Assembly (NCBI RefSeq): GCF_004362865.1
Contig: NZ_SNYI01000002.1
Location: 558,001-622,000 of the forward strand
Origin: Zeaxanthinibacter enoshimensis
GTDB lineage: Bacteria; Bacteroidota; Bacteroidia; Flavobacteriales; Flavobacteriaceae
Length of the DNA stretch: 64,000 nucleotides
Direction: 5' to 3'
A program made the position numbers and the translations under genes. Each line of letters begins with the position of its first letter. Positions within the stretch are counted from its first letter, which is position 1. Below, piece after piece: positions 30,892-40,208 of this stretch. The notes below the pieces were generated by a model that searched no databases, was not told the DNA's origin, and worked only from the letters and a program-made list of their open reading frames with translations.

Positions 30892-33270
30892 TTGAAAACA
30901 CTCAATTCTGGTATTCTAAAATATTTTTCATGCCTGCTGTTATTCCTCGCCTCGCATTCGTATGGGCAGGTGAATGAGGTGCGGGTTTCCGGAACGGTGA
31001 CTACGGATGGAAAACCCGTGCCTTTTGCCAGTGTATTCCTTAAGAATGGGAAGGCCGGAACCAATACGGATATCGATGGGAATTATGAACTGGATGTTCC
31101 CGTTGGGGAATGGATTATTGTAGCTCAATCGCAGGGCTACCGCAGTCAGAGCCGTACGATTACCCTTATGAAAGGTAAGAATGCTGAGGTAGATTTTAAG
31201 TTGACAGAGGATGCACTGGGGTTGGAAGGTGTAGTAGTAAGTGCAACTCGGAACCGCATCAGTCGCAAAGAGGCTCCCGTGATCGTAAACGTCCTGAACC
31301 CGAAACTATTCAGGGCAACACAGTCCATCTCTCTGGCAGACGGATTAAATTTTCAACCCGGGGTTCGGATAGAAACCAATTGCCAGAATTGCGGGTTTAC
31401 ACAGGTACGTCTCAATGGTCTCGAAGGGCAGTACACCCAGATCCTGGTCAACAGCAGACCCGTATTCAGTGCGCTGAACGGGGTCTACGGTTTAGAGCAG
31501 ATTCCTGTAAGTATTATCGAAAGGCTGGAAGTAGTGCGCAGCGGTGGATCCGCTTTATTTGGCTCCAATGCTATTGCAGGCACCATCAATGTCATTACCA
31601 GGGAACCGGTAATCAATAGCTGGGAAATAAGTTCAAACCTGGGAATCATAGGAGGTACGACAGCCGATAGGAATGTCAATCTTAATGCGTCCATTGTCAG
31701 TGAGGACCTGTCAAGCGGTGTTACAGTATACGGGATCTTCAGGGACCGGGATGCCTATGATGCTAACGGGGATGGTTTCAGTGAGATCACCAAGCTGAGT
31801 AATAATTCGCTCGGGGCAAAAGCTTTCCTGAGACCAAATGACAACAGCAGGTTAGGGATAGACTTTACAGGAATCCGGGAATACAGGCGAGGGGGTGACC
31901 GCATTAACCTGGCTCCGCAGTTCACAGATATAACCGAAGAACTGGATCATAAAACAATCTTCACTGGCGTGGATTACCAGCTTTTTGACGAAACCAGGGA
32001 GAATGAATTTACAGCCTATCTCTCTGTTCAACATACAGACCGTGACAGTTATTACGGAGGCCTGGGAGGTGGAAGAACCGCAGCAGACTCTGTTGCAGCC
32101 AATAATGCCTTCGGGCTAACGAAAGACCTTGCCATAGTCGCTGGGTCTAAATACACACATACTTTTAAGAATCGTGATATAATAACCACCGGTCTGGAGT
32201 ACCAATTAAATGATACCGAAGATGCTATCCCGGGGTATAATCGCCTGGTAGATCAGCAAGTGAATAGTTACGGTCTTTATGCCCAGTACGAGTGGAAACC
32301 GGTGGAAAAATTCACGGCCCTGTTGGGGGCACGCCTGGATCATGTGGATGTAGATGGGTTTTATACCATTCAGGATGTAGATCGCTCATCGCAGGTAAAT
32401 GAAACTGTACTCAGCCCCCGGCTTACAGTGCTCTATAATATTTCTGAGTCTTTGCAGTTCAGGGGAGGATATGCCCGCGGTTTCAGGGCACCCCAGGCCT
32501 TTAACGAAGATCTTCATATTTCCTCGGTCGGCGGGGAGCAGCGGTTTGTGATTCTCTCAGACGATCTTGAAAATGAATATTCTAATGCGTATACCGCTTC
32601 ATTGAATTTCACTAAAGATTTCAGGAAAACACAGACCAATTTCCTCCTCGAAGGCTTCTATACCACCCTGCAGAACCCCTTTACTATCGTAAGCACAGGT
32701 ACTTCGCTCCCTAATGGTTCTATCCTGGAAGAATCGCGGAACGGTTCAGGCGCTTACGTGGCCGGGACAAATATGGAACTGAGTGTCTCTCCGAGCCCTG
32801 CATTCCTGTTTAAGGCCGGTGCCACGATACAACGCTCTGTTTACAAGGAAGAACAGTTGCTCTACGAAGCTACGGGGGATGTGCCAGGGGAGCAGGATGT
32901 TACTCTGAAAGACTTTGCGCGCTCTCCTAACGTATATGGTTTTATTAATGCTAACTGGACTATGAGCGAAGCCTTTCAACTCGATCTTACAGGGAGTTAT
33001 ACCGGCACTATGATCGTACCCCACGTGATCAGCGACAGCGGTTTCATAAGGCTGGAGGATTCCGAAGATTTTCTTGACCTCACTACCAAACTGACCTATC
33101 ATTTTGACCTGGCCGAAAACTTCCATGTAGAACTGAGTGGAGGGGTACAGAACCTATTTAATAGTTACCAGGATAACTTTGATTCCGGGCCGCTCCGGGA
33201 TTCGGATTTCATTTACGGACCCAATCGCCCCAGGACCGTGTTTGTTGGTTTAAAATTCGGAGATTTTTAA
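30892..33270 (+). CDS. TonB-dependent outer-membrane receptor of the metal-efflux operon
   Basis: 792 residues from a TTG start; this start yields a good signal peptide (ILKYFSCLLLFLASHSYGQ), and no in-frame ATG offers one. It has a carboxypeptidase-regulatory-like domain (about 28-115), a plug domain (about 120-230) and a 22-strand barrel ending in F (LKFGDF). The plug contains ETNCQNCGFTQVRLNGLEGQ, an N-C-x-x-C pair that may bind a soft metal. It is followed by a thioredoxin-like gene (11-bp gap), a small gene, the CzcA-type pump and its adaptor. In that context it may import or sense a metal, or a metal chelate, rather than a sugar. The exact ligand is unknown. Confidence 0.9.
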   Translation: MKTLNSGILKYFSCLLLFLASHSYGQVNEVRVSGTVTTDGKPVPFASVFLKNGKAGTNTDIDGNYELDVPVGEWIIVAQSQGYRSQSRTITLMKGKNAEVDFKLTEDALGLEGVVVSATRNRISRKEAPVIVNVLNPKLFRATQSISLADGLNFQPGVRIETNCQNCGFTQVRLNGLEGQYTQILVNSRPVFSALNGVYGLEQIPVSIIERLEVVRSGGSALFGSNAIAGTINVITREPVINSWEISSNLGIIGGTTADRNVNLNASIVSEDLSSGVTVYGIFRDRDAYDANGDGFSEITKLSNNSLGAKAFLRPNDNSRLGIDFTGIREYRRGGDRINLAPQFTDITEELDHKTIFTGVDYQLFDETRENEFTAYLSVQHTDRDSYYGGLGGGRTAADSVAANNAFGLTKDLAIVAGSKYTHTFKNRDIITTGLEYQLNDTEDAIPGYNRLVDQQVNSYGLYAQYEWKPVEKFTALLGARLDHVDVDGFYTIQDVDRSSQVNETVLSPRLTVLYNISESLQFRGGYARGFRAPQAFNEDLHISSVGGEQRFVILSDDLENEYSNAYTASLNFTKDFRKTQTNFLLEGFYTTLQNPFTIVSTGTSLPNGSILEESRNGSGAYVAGTNMELSVSPSPAFLFKAGATIQRSVYKEEQLLYEATGDVPGEQDVTLKDFARSPNVYGFINANWTMSEAFQLDLTGSYTGTMIVPHVISDSGFIRLEDSEDFLDLTTKLTYHFDLAENFHVELSGGVQNLFNSYQDNFDSGPLRDSDFIYGPNRPRTVFVGLKFGDF

Positions 33271-33281
33271 AGCATTATGCC

Positions 33282-33752
33282 ATGAAAAATATCATCTTTT
33301 TATTCGTACTATGGTTTTCGGGGCTCACGGTTCTGTCGGCCCAACAAGGAGAAGAAATTCAATGGAAAAGCTGGTCTGAACTGGAAATGGCCCTGGCAGA
33401 AGAACCCAGGCCTGTATTCATTTTTTTCCACGCAGAATGGTGTGTATACTGTAAGAAACTTGATCGGGAAATTTTCACCAAAACCCCGGTTATCCGGAAG
33501 ATAAACCGTGAGTATTATGCCGTTAGAATGGATGTTGAAAGCAGGGATACGATCGTTTTTGATGGTCTGACCTTCACCAATAAACAAGCCCTGCGTAAGC
33601 GGAATGGAATCCACGAACTGCCTGCACTACTGGCATCAAGGGAAGATAAACCGTTTTCCCTGCCGGCAACCCTTATCTTTAATAAGAATTTTGCTGTAGT
33701 AGAAAGGATTTTTGAATATTATACTTCAGCTGAACTACTAAAAACTTTATAA
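33282..33752 (+). CDS. Periplasmic thioredoxin-like protein
   Basis: 156 residues with a signal peptide (IIFLFVLWFSGLTVLSAQ) and a thioredoxin fold of the Thioredoxin_7/DUF255-like group: the active site HAEWCVYCKKLDREIF (CVYC near residues 51-54), and the conserved cis-Pro in LPATLIFNKN. It probably reduces or holds thiols in the periplasm. It lies 11 bp after the TonB receptor gene, so a role in keeping metal-binding cysteines (for example the receptor's NCQNC) reduced is plausible, but that is inference. Confidence 0.85.
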   Translation: MKNIIFLFVLWFSGLTVLSAQQGEEIQWKSWSELEMALAEEPRPVFIFFHAEWCVYCKKLDREIFTKTPVIRKINREYYAVRMDVESRDTIVFDGLTFTNKQALRKRNGIHELPALLASREDKPFSLPATLIFNKNFAVVERIFEYYTSAELLKTL

Positions 33753-33799
33753 GTCCATCGTAAAGCTCTACTGTTTAGTTTTTTTCCTAATTTTATATA

Positions 33800-34204
33800 G
33801 TGAGCAAACTATCAGCCATAGTATTGTCCCTTTTCATTTTTGTACAGAGCCTGGGGTTACACCCTGACGACCTGATGCAGATCAATGAACTACTCAGCCA
33901 TGCGCGTTTTCATAGCCAGCAGTACGGTGATAATCTCATCACTTTTATTTCCAAGCATTACGGGGAACTTAAGGCACAGCACGAAATGGATCACCAGGAA
34001 GAAAAAGACGATCACGAAAAATTACCCTTCCAGCACCAATGCAATAACATATTAGTTCTGAATCTGATCTTCACCCCGTATAACCCGGGAATCAGTTTTT
34101 GTATTACCCGGGAGAAGAAGAAAACCAACTACAATTATATTGCCCGTAATAGTAAAGGACATTATAAGAAATTATTTCAGCCACCGATAAGAGCAAATGC
34201 TTAA
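33800..34204 (+). CDS. Small exported protein of the metal-efflux operon
   Basis: 134 residues starting with GTG. A hydrophobic N-terminus (LSAIVLSLFIFVQSLGL) is a signal peptide or anchor. The middle is rich in His, Glu, Asp and Lys (for example EMDHQEEKDDHEKLPFQHQC), a possible metal-binding stretch, and the tail is basic. Similar-sized His-rich proteins precede Czc/Cus pumps in other Bacteroidota. No named domain is recognised. It sits 47 bp after the thioredoxin-like gene and 81 bp before the pump gene. Confidence 0.72.
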   Translation: MSKLSAIVLSLFIFVQSLGLHPDDLMQINELLSHARFHSQQYGDNLITFISKHYGELKAQHEMDHQEEKDDHEKLPFQHQCNNILVLNLIFTPYNPGISFCITREKKKTNYNYIARNSKGHYKKLFQPPIRANA

Positions 34205-34285
34205 TTAAGGGGACAGGTCTGCCCTGTCCTTAAATTCTACACGCTGCTTCAGGCATTGCTCATACGTATATCATAATTATCGGTC

Positions 34286-37200
34286 ATGCTTTCAAATATT
34301 ATCAGATTCAGTCTTAATCATAAGCTGGTCATCTTCCTATTTACTGCTTTTCTTATCGGATTTGGCATTTATTCCATGTCCCAGGTTCCCATAGGTGCAG
34401 TACCGGATGTTACCAATAACCAGGTACAGGTAATTACTACTTCGGAAAACCTGGCAACCCAGGATATAGAACAGTTTATAACTTACCCCGTGGAACTGGA
34501 GATGGCGAATTTACCCGGGGTCCGGGAAATTCGTTCGGTTTCTAAGTTCGGTCTTTCAGTAGTAACCATTGTATTTGAAGAAGATTTAGGGACTTATTTA
34601 CCCAGGCAACTGATTGCCGAAAAGATCAAATCCGCTTCAGAAAAGATTCCCCAGGGTTTTGGCGAACCCCAGATGGGGCCTATCACGACTGGTCTGGGAG
34701 AGATCTACCAGTATACCCTTGACACCAAGCCGGGTTACGAGGATCAATACAATGCCCAAGTCCTGAGGACCATACAGGACTGGATCGTAAAGCGACAATT
34801 GTCGGGAATTGAAGGGGTGGTAGAGATCAACGCCTGGGGAGGATACCTGAAACAATACGAGGTTGCCATCAACAGCAGTAAACTGCAAGCTATGGGAATC
34901 AGTGTATCCAAGGTGTTCAAGGCTTTGCAGGATAACAATGGTGTAGCCGGAGGGGGATATATTGAAAAACTGAACCAGGCATATTTTATACGGGGACAGG
35001 GAAGAGTAACTTCATTAGATGATATCCGGAACATCGTAGTACAGAATGAAAATGGGGTTCCGGTCCTTATAAAGGATGTGGCCGATGTGGGTTTCGGTAA
35101 TGCTACGCGTTACGGCGCCATAACGGGTAATGGTAAAGGGGAAACAGTGCTTGGGCAGGTGATGATGCTTAAAGGAGCTAATTCTAATAAGGTGATCCGG
35201 GATGTGAAAGACCGGGTAGAAGAAATTTCGGGCACACTTCCAGACGGAGTAGTGATCAACCCTTTCCTGGACCGGAGTGAGCTCATTTCAAGAACTACGA
35301 TGACCATAACAGAGAACTTAATTCTCGGCTGCCTGATCGTGATCTTCGTGGTGGTCCTGCTTCTTGGAAATTTCCGTTCGGGCCTGGTTGTCGCCTCCGT
35401 CATCCCGCTCTGCCTTCTGTTTGCACTTTCGCTCATGTACATTTTTGGGGTTGACGCAAATCTGATGTCCCTGGGAGCTATAGACTTTGGGATTATCATA
35501 GACGGGGCCGTGATCATAGTAGAATTTACTGCCTTTATGATGACAAAGAACCCTCAAGAATTAAGTAATCCAAGCGACGCCGATCGACAGGAACTTAAAG
35601 ATGAGATCTCTTATAAAAGCGCTTCCCGGATGATGAATTCTGCCATTTTTGGTCAGCTGATCATCCTGATCGTATTTATCCCCATCCTGTCTCTCAGCGG
35701 CGTGGAAGGAAAAATGTTCCGTCCTATGGCCCTTACTTTTGGTTTTGCATTGATCGGTGCGATGTTACTCTGCCTGACTTATGTCCCCGTGGTTTCTTCA
35801 CTTTTTTTAAAGGAAGAGAAACTCTCAGACAAGAATATTTCTGTCCGATTAATAAATTACCTGAACGGAGTATATCGACCAGTAATTCAATGGTCTTTGA
35901 AACATGGGAAACCAGTACTGGGTATAGCCCTGCTGTTATTGGTAATATCCGGCTTTATTTTCAGCAGGTTGGGAGGGGAGTTCATTCCGCAACTGGACGA
36001 GGGTGACTACGTGATTCAACCGGTACTGCGGACCGGGACATCGCTGGGTAAGACCATAGAGCTCACAACCCAGATGGAAACCATTCTGTTGGATAGTTTC
36101 CCGGAAGTAGAACAGGTGGTCAGCAGGATTGGCGCGGCGGAAGTTCCGACAGATCCTATGTCTATGGAAGAAAGCGATGTGATCGTCACCCTGAAACCTA
36201 AGAAGGAATGGGTTTCGGCCGAAACTAAAGAAGAATTAGCGGAAAAATTTAAGGAAAAACTTTCCGTGATACCCGGGATTGAACTCGAATTTACCCAACC
36301 CATCGAAATGCGATTTAATGAATTAATTACGGGGGTGAGGGCAGACATAGCGATTAAAATATTTGGCGAAGACCTCGATATTCTGAATGCCAAGGCACAA
36401 CAGATCAGGCAGCTGATCAAAGATGTGAAAGGAGCTTCGGATATCACGGTAGAAAAAATAGTAGGGCTTCCGCAAATGAATGTTGCCTACGACCGATCTA
36501 AAATCGCGAGATATGGGCTTAATATTGCGGATTTGAACGATATGATCACTATGGGATTTTCAGGGAAAACCATGGGAAGTGTTTTTGAAGGAGAGAAAAG
36601 ATTTGACCTGGTTGTACGGCTGGAAGAAAGTCAGAGGCAGGATATTGAAAACATTCGTAACCTGTACGTGGATACCCCTGCCGGCCAAAAAATTCCGTTA
36701 AGTGAACTGGCAGAAATCACCTATCAGAAAGGGGCAGCCAAAATTTCACGGGATGATACCAAAAGGAGGATCGTAGTTAGTGTCAATGTAAGGGAGAGCG
36801 ACTTGCAAACCGTTGTTTCGGATATACAGCAGCTCATAAATGATGAGATCATCCTTCCCCCGGGATATACCATAACCTACGGGGGTCAGTTTGAGAACCT
36901 GAAAAGTGCAACAGCCCGGCTGCAGGTGGCGGTCCCGGTAGCTCTTCTCCTCATCTTTGTCCTGTTGTATTTTGCCTTCAGTTCCATACGAGAAGCGTTG
37001 ATGATCTTTCCAGCAATACCCCTTGCGGCTGTTGGAGGGATTCTTATGCTGTGGCTGAGAGGGATGCCATTCAGTATTTCAGCAGGGGTGGGCTTCATCG
37101 CTCTTTTCGGGATCGCGGTACTGAACGGGATTGTCCTGATAGAGCATTTTAAAGAACTTCAGAAGAATGGTATGAAATTCAACCATCAGCTTATAATTAC

Positions 37201-38623
37201 CGGGACGCAGGACAGGTTAAGAGCCGTTTTACTGACAGCATCCGCAGCCGCCCTGGGCTTTTTACCTATGGCCGTTTCCACGGGTGCGGGAGCAGAGGTA
37301 CAAAGACCGTTGGCTTCTGTGGTGATCGGCGGACTTATAACCTCGACCTTGTTGACCCTGATCGTACTGCCCGTTATCTATTCTTACTTTCACAGGGAGA
37401 AGTCAGTTAGGAGAAAGAAGATGGTTTTACCCCGGAACTTTACGATGCTTTTAATCTTCCTCCTCTGTGGAGTCACCGGGTACTCCCAGGAAAAGATCAC
37501 AATTACGGATTTTGAACAGCTAAAAGCCCTGGTTCTTAGCGCCAATTCCGGCTTGGATGCTGCAGAACTGCGCCTTCAGGAGGCCCGGAAAATCAGGGGT
37601 AGTGCCTTCACCTTTGAGAAAACCACCCTGTATAAGAGCCGGGATAATAACAACCTCGCCCAAGGAGATGTTTTAGATGTCTTCGGGGTTCAGCAAGACC
37701 TGGAATTTCCTACGGTATACCTTGCCAGGCGTAAGATCCTGGATGCCCGTTATGGGCAGCAGGAAGCAGCTTTCAGGATGCAACGGACTCGTTTGGAACA
37801 AATGGCGGCCAGCATTTATTACCGCATACAATACCAGCATGCCCGTATGAAGGTGATCCGTAATTTAGACAGCTTGTATCAAAAATTTGCCTATGCAGCT
37901 GACAGGAGATTCCAATTGGGTGCGACAAATTACCTGGAAAAGATCACTGCCCGAGCCAAGCAAGAGCGGATAGGAACTGAGTTCAGGCAGGCCAGGCATG
38001 AGCTGGAGGCTTCTTTATTGGCTTTAAAGCCCCTGTTGAGCACGGAAGTCCCCATAATGGTCAAAGATTTTCCACTGACGAAACTCAGCCTCCAGTTACA
38101 ACCTATAGAGGATAATCCGGGATTTACTTTTTACCAAAAACGGAACGAAGTTTACCGGGCAGAAGCGGGACTTGAAGCGCAGCAATTACTACCCGGTATT
38201 TCATTCAATTATTTTGAAGGGAACAATGCGGCATTGGAAAAACCTATAAGCGGATACATGGTAGGATTAAAGATTCCCATTTTATTCTGGGGGAATACCG
38301 CCGGGATAAAGTCGGCCAAACTGGGAAGTGCTGCGGCGAAGTTGGAAACCATTGATTATGAAAATCACTTGAATTCGGAATACAGCGAGTTGAACAAAGA
38401 ACTCCAGAAATACGAAGAGATCTTACTCTATTTTGAGAACGAAGGGAACCGTCTTTCCGAGGAGATCATCAAGACTGCAACCCTGAGCTTTAAAAACGGG
38501 GACATCGACTTTTTCCAATACATTCAGAGCCTTGAGAATGCTTATGAGATCGTATTGTCTTATTACGACAACCTGAATTTATACAACCAGACGGTTATCC
38601 GGATGAATTATTTAATTCTATAA
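34286..38623 (+). CDS. CzcA-type heavy-metal RND pump fused to a TolC/CzcC-like outer-membrane factor
   Basis: 1445 residues. Residues 1-1040 are an HME-RND pump with 12 TM helices; VPIGAVPDVTNNQVQV near 32-47 and the TM4 motif DFGIIIDGAVIIVE near residue 400 (two Asp and one Glu) match CzcA/CnrA-like divalent-cation pumps better than CusA. After a basic linker (HREKSVRRKKM) a second hydrophobic, signal-like helix (FTMLLIFLLCGVTGYSQ) leads into an about 380-residue TolC-like domain of long coiled coils. The fusion is known in Bacteroidota; how one chain reaches the outer membrane is unclear. It is followed after 8 bp by the adaptor gene, so all three efflux parts come from two genes. Confidence 0.93.
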   Translation: MLSNIIRFSLNHKLVIFLFTAFLIGFGIYSMSQVPIGAVPDVTNNQVQVITTSENLATQDIEQFITYPVELEMANLPGVREIRSVSKFGLSVVTIVFEEDLGTYLPRQLIAEKIKSASEKIPQGFGEPQMGPITTGLGEIYQYTLDTKPGYEDQYNAQVLRTIQDWIVKRQLSGIEGVVEINAWGGYLKQYEVAINSSKLQAMGISVSKVFKALQDNNGVAGGGYIEKLNQAYFIRGQGRVTSLDDIRNIVVQNENGVPVLIKDVADVGFGNATRYGAITGNGKGETVLGQVMMLKGANSNKVIRDVKDRVEEISGTLPDGVVINPFLDRSELISRTTMTITENLILGCLIVIFVVVLLLGNFRSGLVVASVIPLCLLFALSLMYIFGVDANLMSLGAIDFGIIIDGAVIIVEFTAFMMTKNPQELSNPSDADRQELKDEISYKSASRMMNSAIFGQLIILIVFIPILSLSGVEGKMFRPMALTFGFALIGAMLLCLTYVPVVSSLFLKEEKLSDKNISVRLINYLNGVYRPVIQWSLKHGKPVLGIALLLLVISGFIFSRLGGEFIPQLDEGDYVIQPVLRTGTSLGKTIELTTQMETILLDSFPEVEQVVSRIGAAEVPTDPMSMEESDVIVTLKPKKEWVSAETKEELAEKFKEKLSVIPGIELEFTQPIEMRFNELITGVRADIAIKIFGEDLDILNAKAQQIRQLIKDVKGASDITVEKIVGLPQMNVAYDRSKIARYGLNIADLNDMITMGFSGKTMGSVFEGEKRFDLVVRLEESQRQDIENIRNLYVDTPAGQKIPLSELAEITYQKGAAKISRDDTKRRIVVSVNVRESDLQTVVSDIQQLINDEIILPPGYTITYGGQFENLKSATARLQVAVPVALLLIFVLLYFAFSSIREALMIFPAIPLAAVGGILMLWLRGMPFSISAGVGFIALFGIAVLNGIVLIEHFKELQKNGMKFNHQLIITGTQDRLRAVLLTASAAALGFLPMAVSTGAGAEVQRPLASVVIGGLITSTLLTLIVLPVIYSYFHREKSVRRKKMVLPRNFTMLLIFLLCGVTGYSQEKITITDFEQLKALVLSANSGLDAAELRLQEARKIRGSAFTFEKTTLYKSRDNNNLAQGDVLDVFGVQQDLEFPTVYLARRKILDARYGQQEAAFRMQRTRLEQMAASIYYRIQYQHARMKVIRNLDSLYQKFAYAADRRFQLGATNYLEKITARAKQERIGTEFRQARHELEASLLALKPLLSTEVPIMVKDFPLTKLSLQLQPIEDNPGFTFYQKRNEVYRAEAGLEAQQLLPGISFNYFEGNNAALEKPISGYMVGLKIPILFWGNTAGIKSAKLGSAAAKLETIDYENHLNSEYSELNKELQKYEEILLYFENEGNRLSEEIIKTATLSFKNGDIDFFQYIQSLENAYEIVLSYYDNLNLYNQTVIRMNYLIL

Positions 38624-38631
38624 TTACTGAG

Positions 38632-39774
38632 ATGAAAGATATATTAAAATACCTGTGTAGCTGCTGTATAGTTTTCGTGTTATTCAGCTGTGGAGAAGAA
38701 AAAGAATCCGGGAAGCCCACCTCGGACCATACAGATGATCCTATCATAACCACGGTCAGCCGAGCACAGTTTCGCCAGGGGGAAATGAAGATTGGTAAAA
38801 TGTCTGCCCGTGCGTTCCCGGTAATCATCGAAGCTACGGGAATGATAGATGCTCCCCCGGATTATAAGGCGGTCATAAGTTCTTTCACGAATGGATATGT
38901 AAAAAGGACTCCATTATTAGTAGGAGATCAGGTGAAGAAAGGACAGTTCTTGTTAAGCCTGGAAAATCCTGAGTTTTTGGAATTACAGCAGCAATACCTG
39001 GATGCAAGGGAGCAAATGACCTACCTCCGGTCAGAATATGAAAGGGAGCGTGCATTGAGAGAAGAGGAGATAACTTCAGAAAGGAATTTATTAAAAGCCG
39101 AAAGCGATTACAACCGGAACCTGTCTCGCTTCAATGCCCTTAGGGAAAAACTGAAAATGCTGAATATTGATCCTTCAGCGGTGGAGAAGGGAGAAATCTC
39201 TGCTGTAATATCGATCTATTCTCCAATTACAGGGAGCATTACGGCGATGAATGTCAACAAGGGGAAATATATTTCCACTGCGGATGAACTAATGAAGATC
39301 GTTAACTCCGATCACATTCACATAGAGCTCAATGTCTTTGAAAAGCATGTTCTGCAATTAAAGAAAGGTCAGGATATGTGGGTCAACCTGCCAGAGGTTG
39401 AGTCAGACAGTATCCCCGCAGAGGTCTACCTGGTTGGAGGTGCGGTGGATGAGAAAAGCAGGACTGTTAAGGTTCACGGGCATTTTAAGAAAAATGATAC
39501 CCGGCAGTATGCCACGGGCATGTTTGTGAATGCCGGTATTATCACTGATAGCACGAAATCTATGGCGCTTCCCACAGAAAGTATTTTGACCTTGGATAAT
39601 GAGAATTATGTGCTATTGCTGGCAGAGCAGAAAGGCGACAATTATTCATTCAAAAAGCGAGAAGTGAAGTTAGGGAAAACCTACCGGGGGTATACAGAAA
39701 TATTGAACCACCAGGATTTTTCTGAAGGAAATGAGTTTTTACTGCAGGGAGCATTTTCACTTCTTGGGGAATAA
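38632..39774 (+). CDS. RND efflux periplasmic adaptor (membrane-fusion protein)
   Basis: 380 residues. A lipoprotein signal peptide (SCCIVFVLFSC) is followed by the MFP layout: a beta-barrel/lipoyl part (VKRTPLLVGDQVKKGQFLLS), an alpha-helical hairpin (about 115-175), the second lipoyl half (ISIYSPITGSITAMNVNKG) and a membrane-proximal domain. It is of the CzcB/CusB kind and links the pump to the outer-membrane factor. It lies 8 bp after the pump gene and ends the operon; no terminator is seen. Metal ligands cannot be assigned with confidence. Confidence 0.93.
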   Translation: MKDILKYLCSCCIVFVLFSCGEEKESGKPTSDHTDDPIITTVSRAQFRQGEMKIGKMSARAFPVIIEATGMIDAPPDYKAVISSFTNGYVKRTPLLVGDQVKKGQFLLSLENPEFLELQQQYLDAREQMTYLRSEYERERALREEEITSERNLLKAESDYNRNLSRFNALREKLKMLNIDPSAVEKGEISAVISIYSPITGSITAMNVNKGKYISTADELMKIVNSDHIHIELNVFEKHVLQLKKGQDMWVNLPEVESDSIPAEVYLVGGAVDEKSRTVKVHGHFKKNDTRQYATGMFVNAGIITDSTKSMALPTESILTLDNENYVLLLAEQKGDNYSFKKREVKLGKTYRGYTEILNHQDFSEGNEFLLQGAFSLLGE

Positions 39775-40208
39775 AGGATATTAACTGAAGGACCTTCGTG
39801 CTACTCACACCCTGGACAAATATGCCTGCTGGTTTTCTGCAGGGGAGTGAATTATCTTTAAAACGGGGTGGGGCGGAGCCCCGGGGTGCCAGTTATGAAT
39901 GTTTTAATTTGATTACTACCCTTTATACTGCGGCCGGCTGATTCCAGGGACGGGAACGTAATGTTATTATTCACGTGGGTTTCTGAATTTTAGCTCCTGT
40001 CACTGCTGGTTTTCTGCAGGGGAGTAAATTATCTTTAAAACGGGGTGGGGCGGAGCCCCGGGGTTACAGGGAGGTACACCGAACAGAATTTGTACTATGC
40101 CCATTTATTGCTCAGTAATATGATTAAATAATTTACAGGACATTCATTGTCTATAACTGGAGATATGTCAGGGTAACCTGAAATGACCTTGTAATCCGGG
40201 GAAGTTCG
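39775..40208. repeat. Gene-free region carrying a near-identical 62-bp direct repeat
   Basis: Two copies at 39826-39887 and 40003-40064 differ at one position (GTGAATT versus GTAAATT). Each contains CTGCTGGTTTTCTGCAG and a GC-rich core GGGGC-GGA-GCCCC that can form a hairpin. They are 177 bp apart in the same orientation. A diverged third copy lies at about 29842-29911. I see no gene in this 434-bp gap between the adaptor gene and the end of the FUSC gene. Confidence 0.85.
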
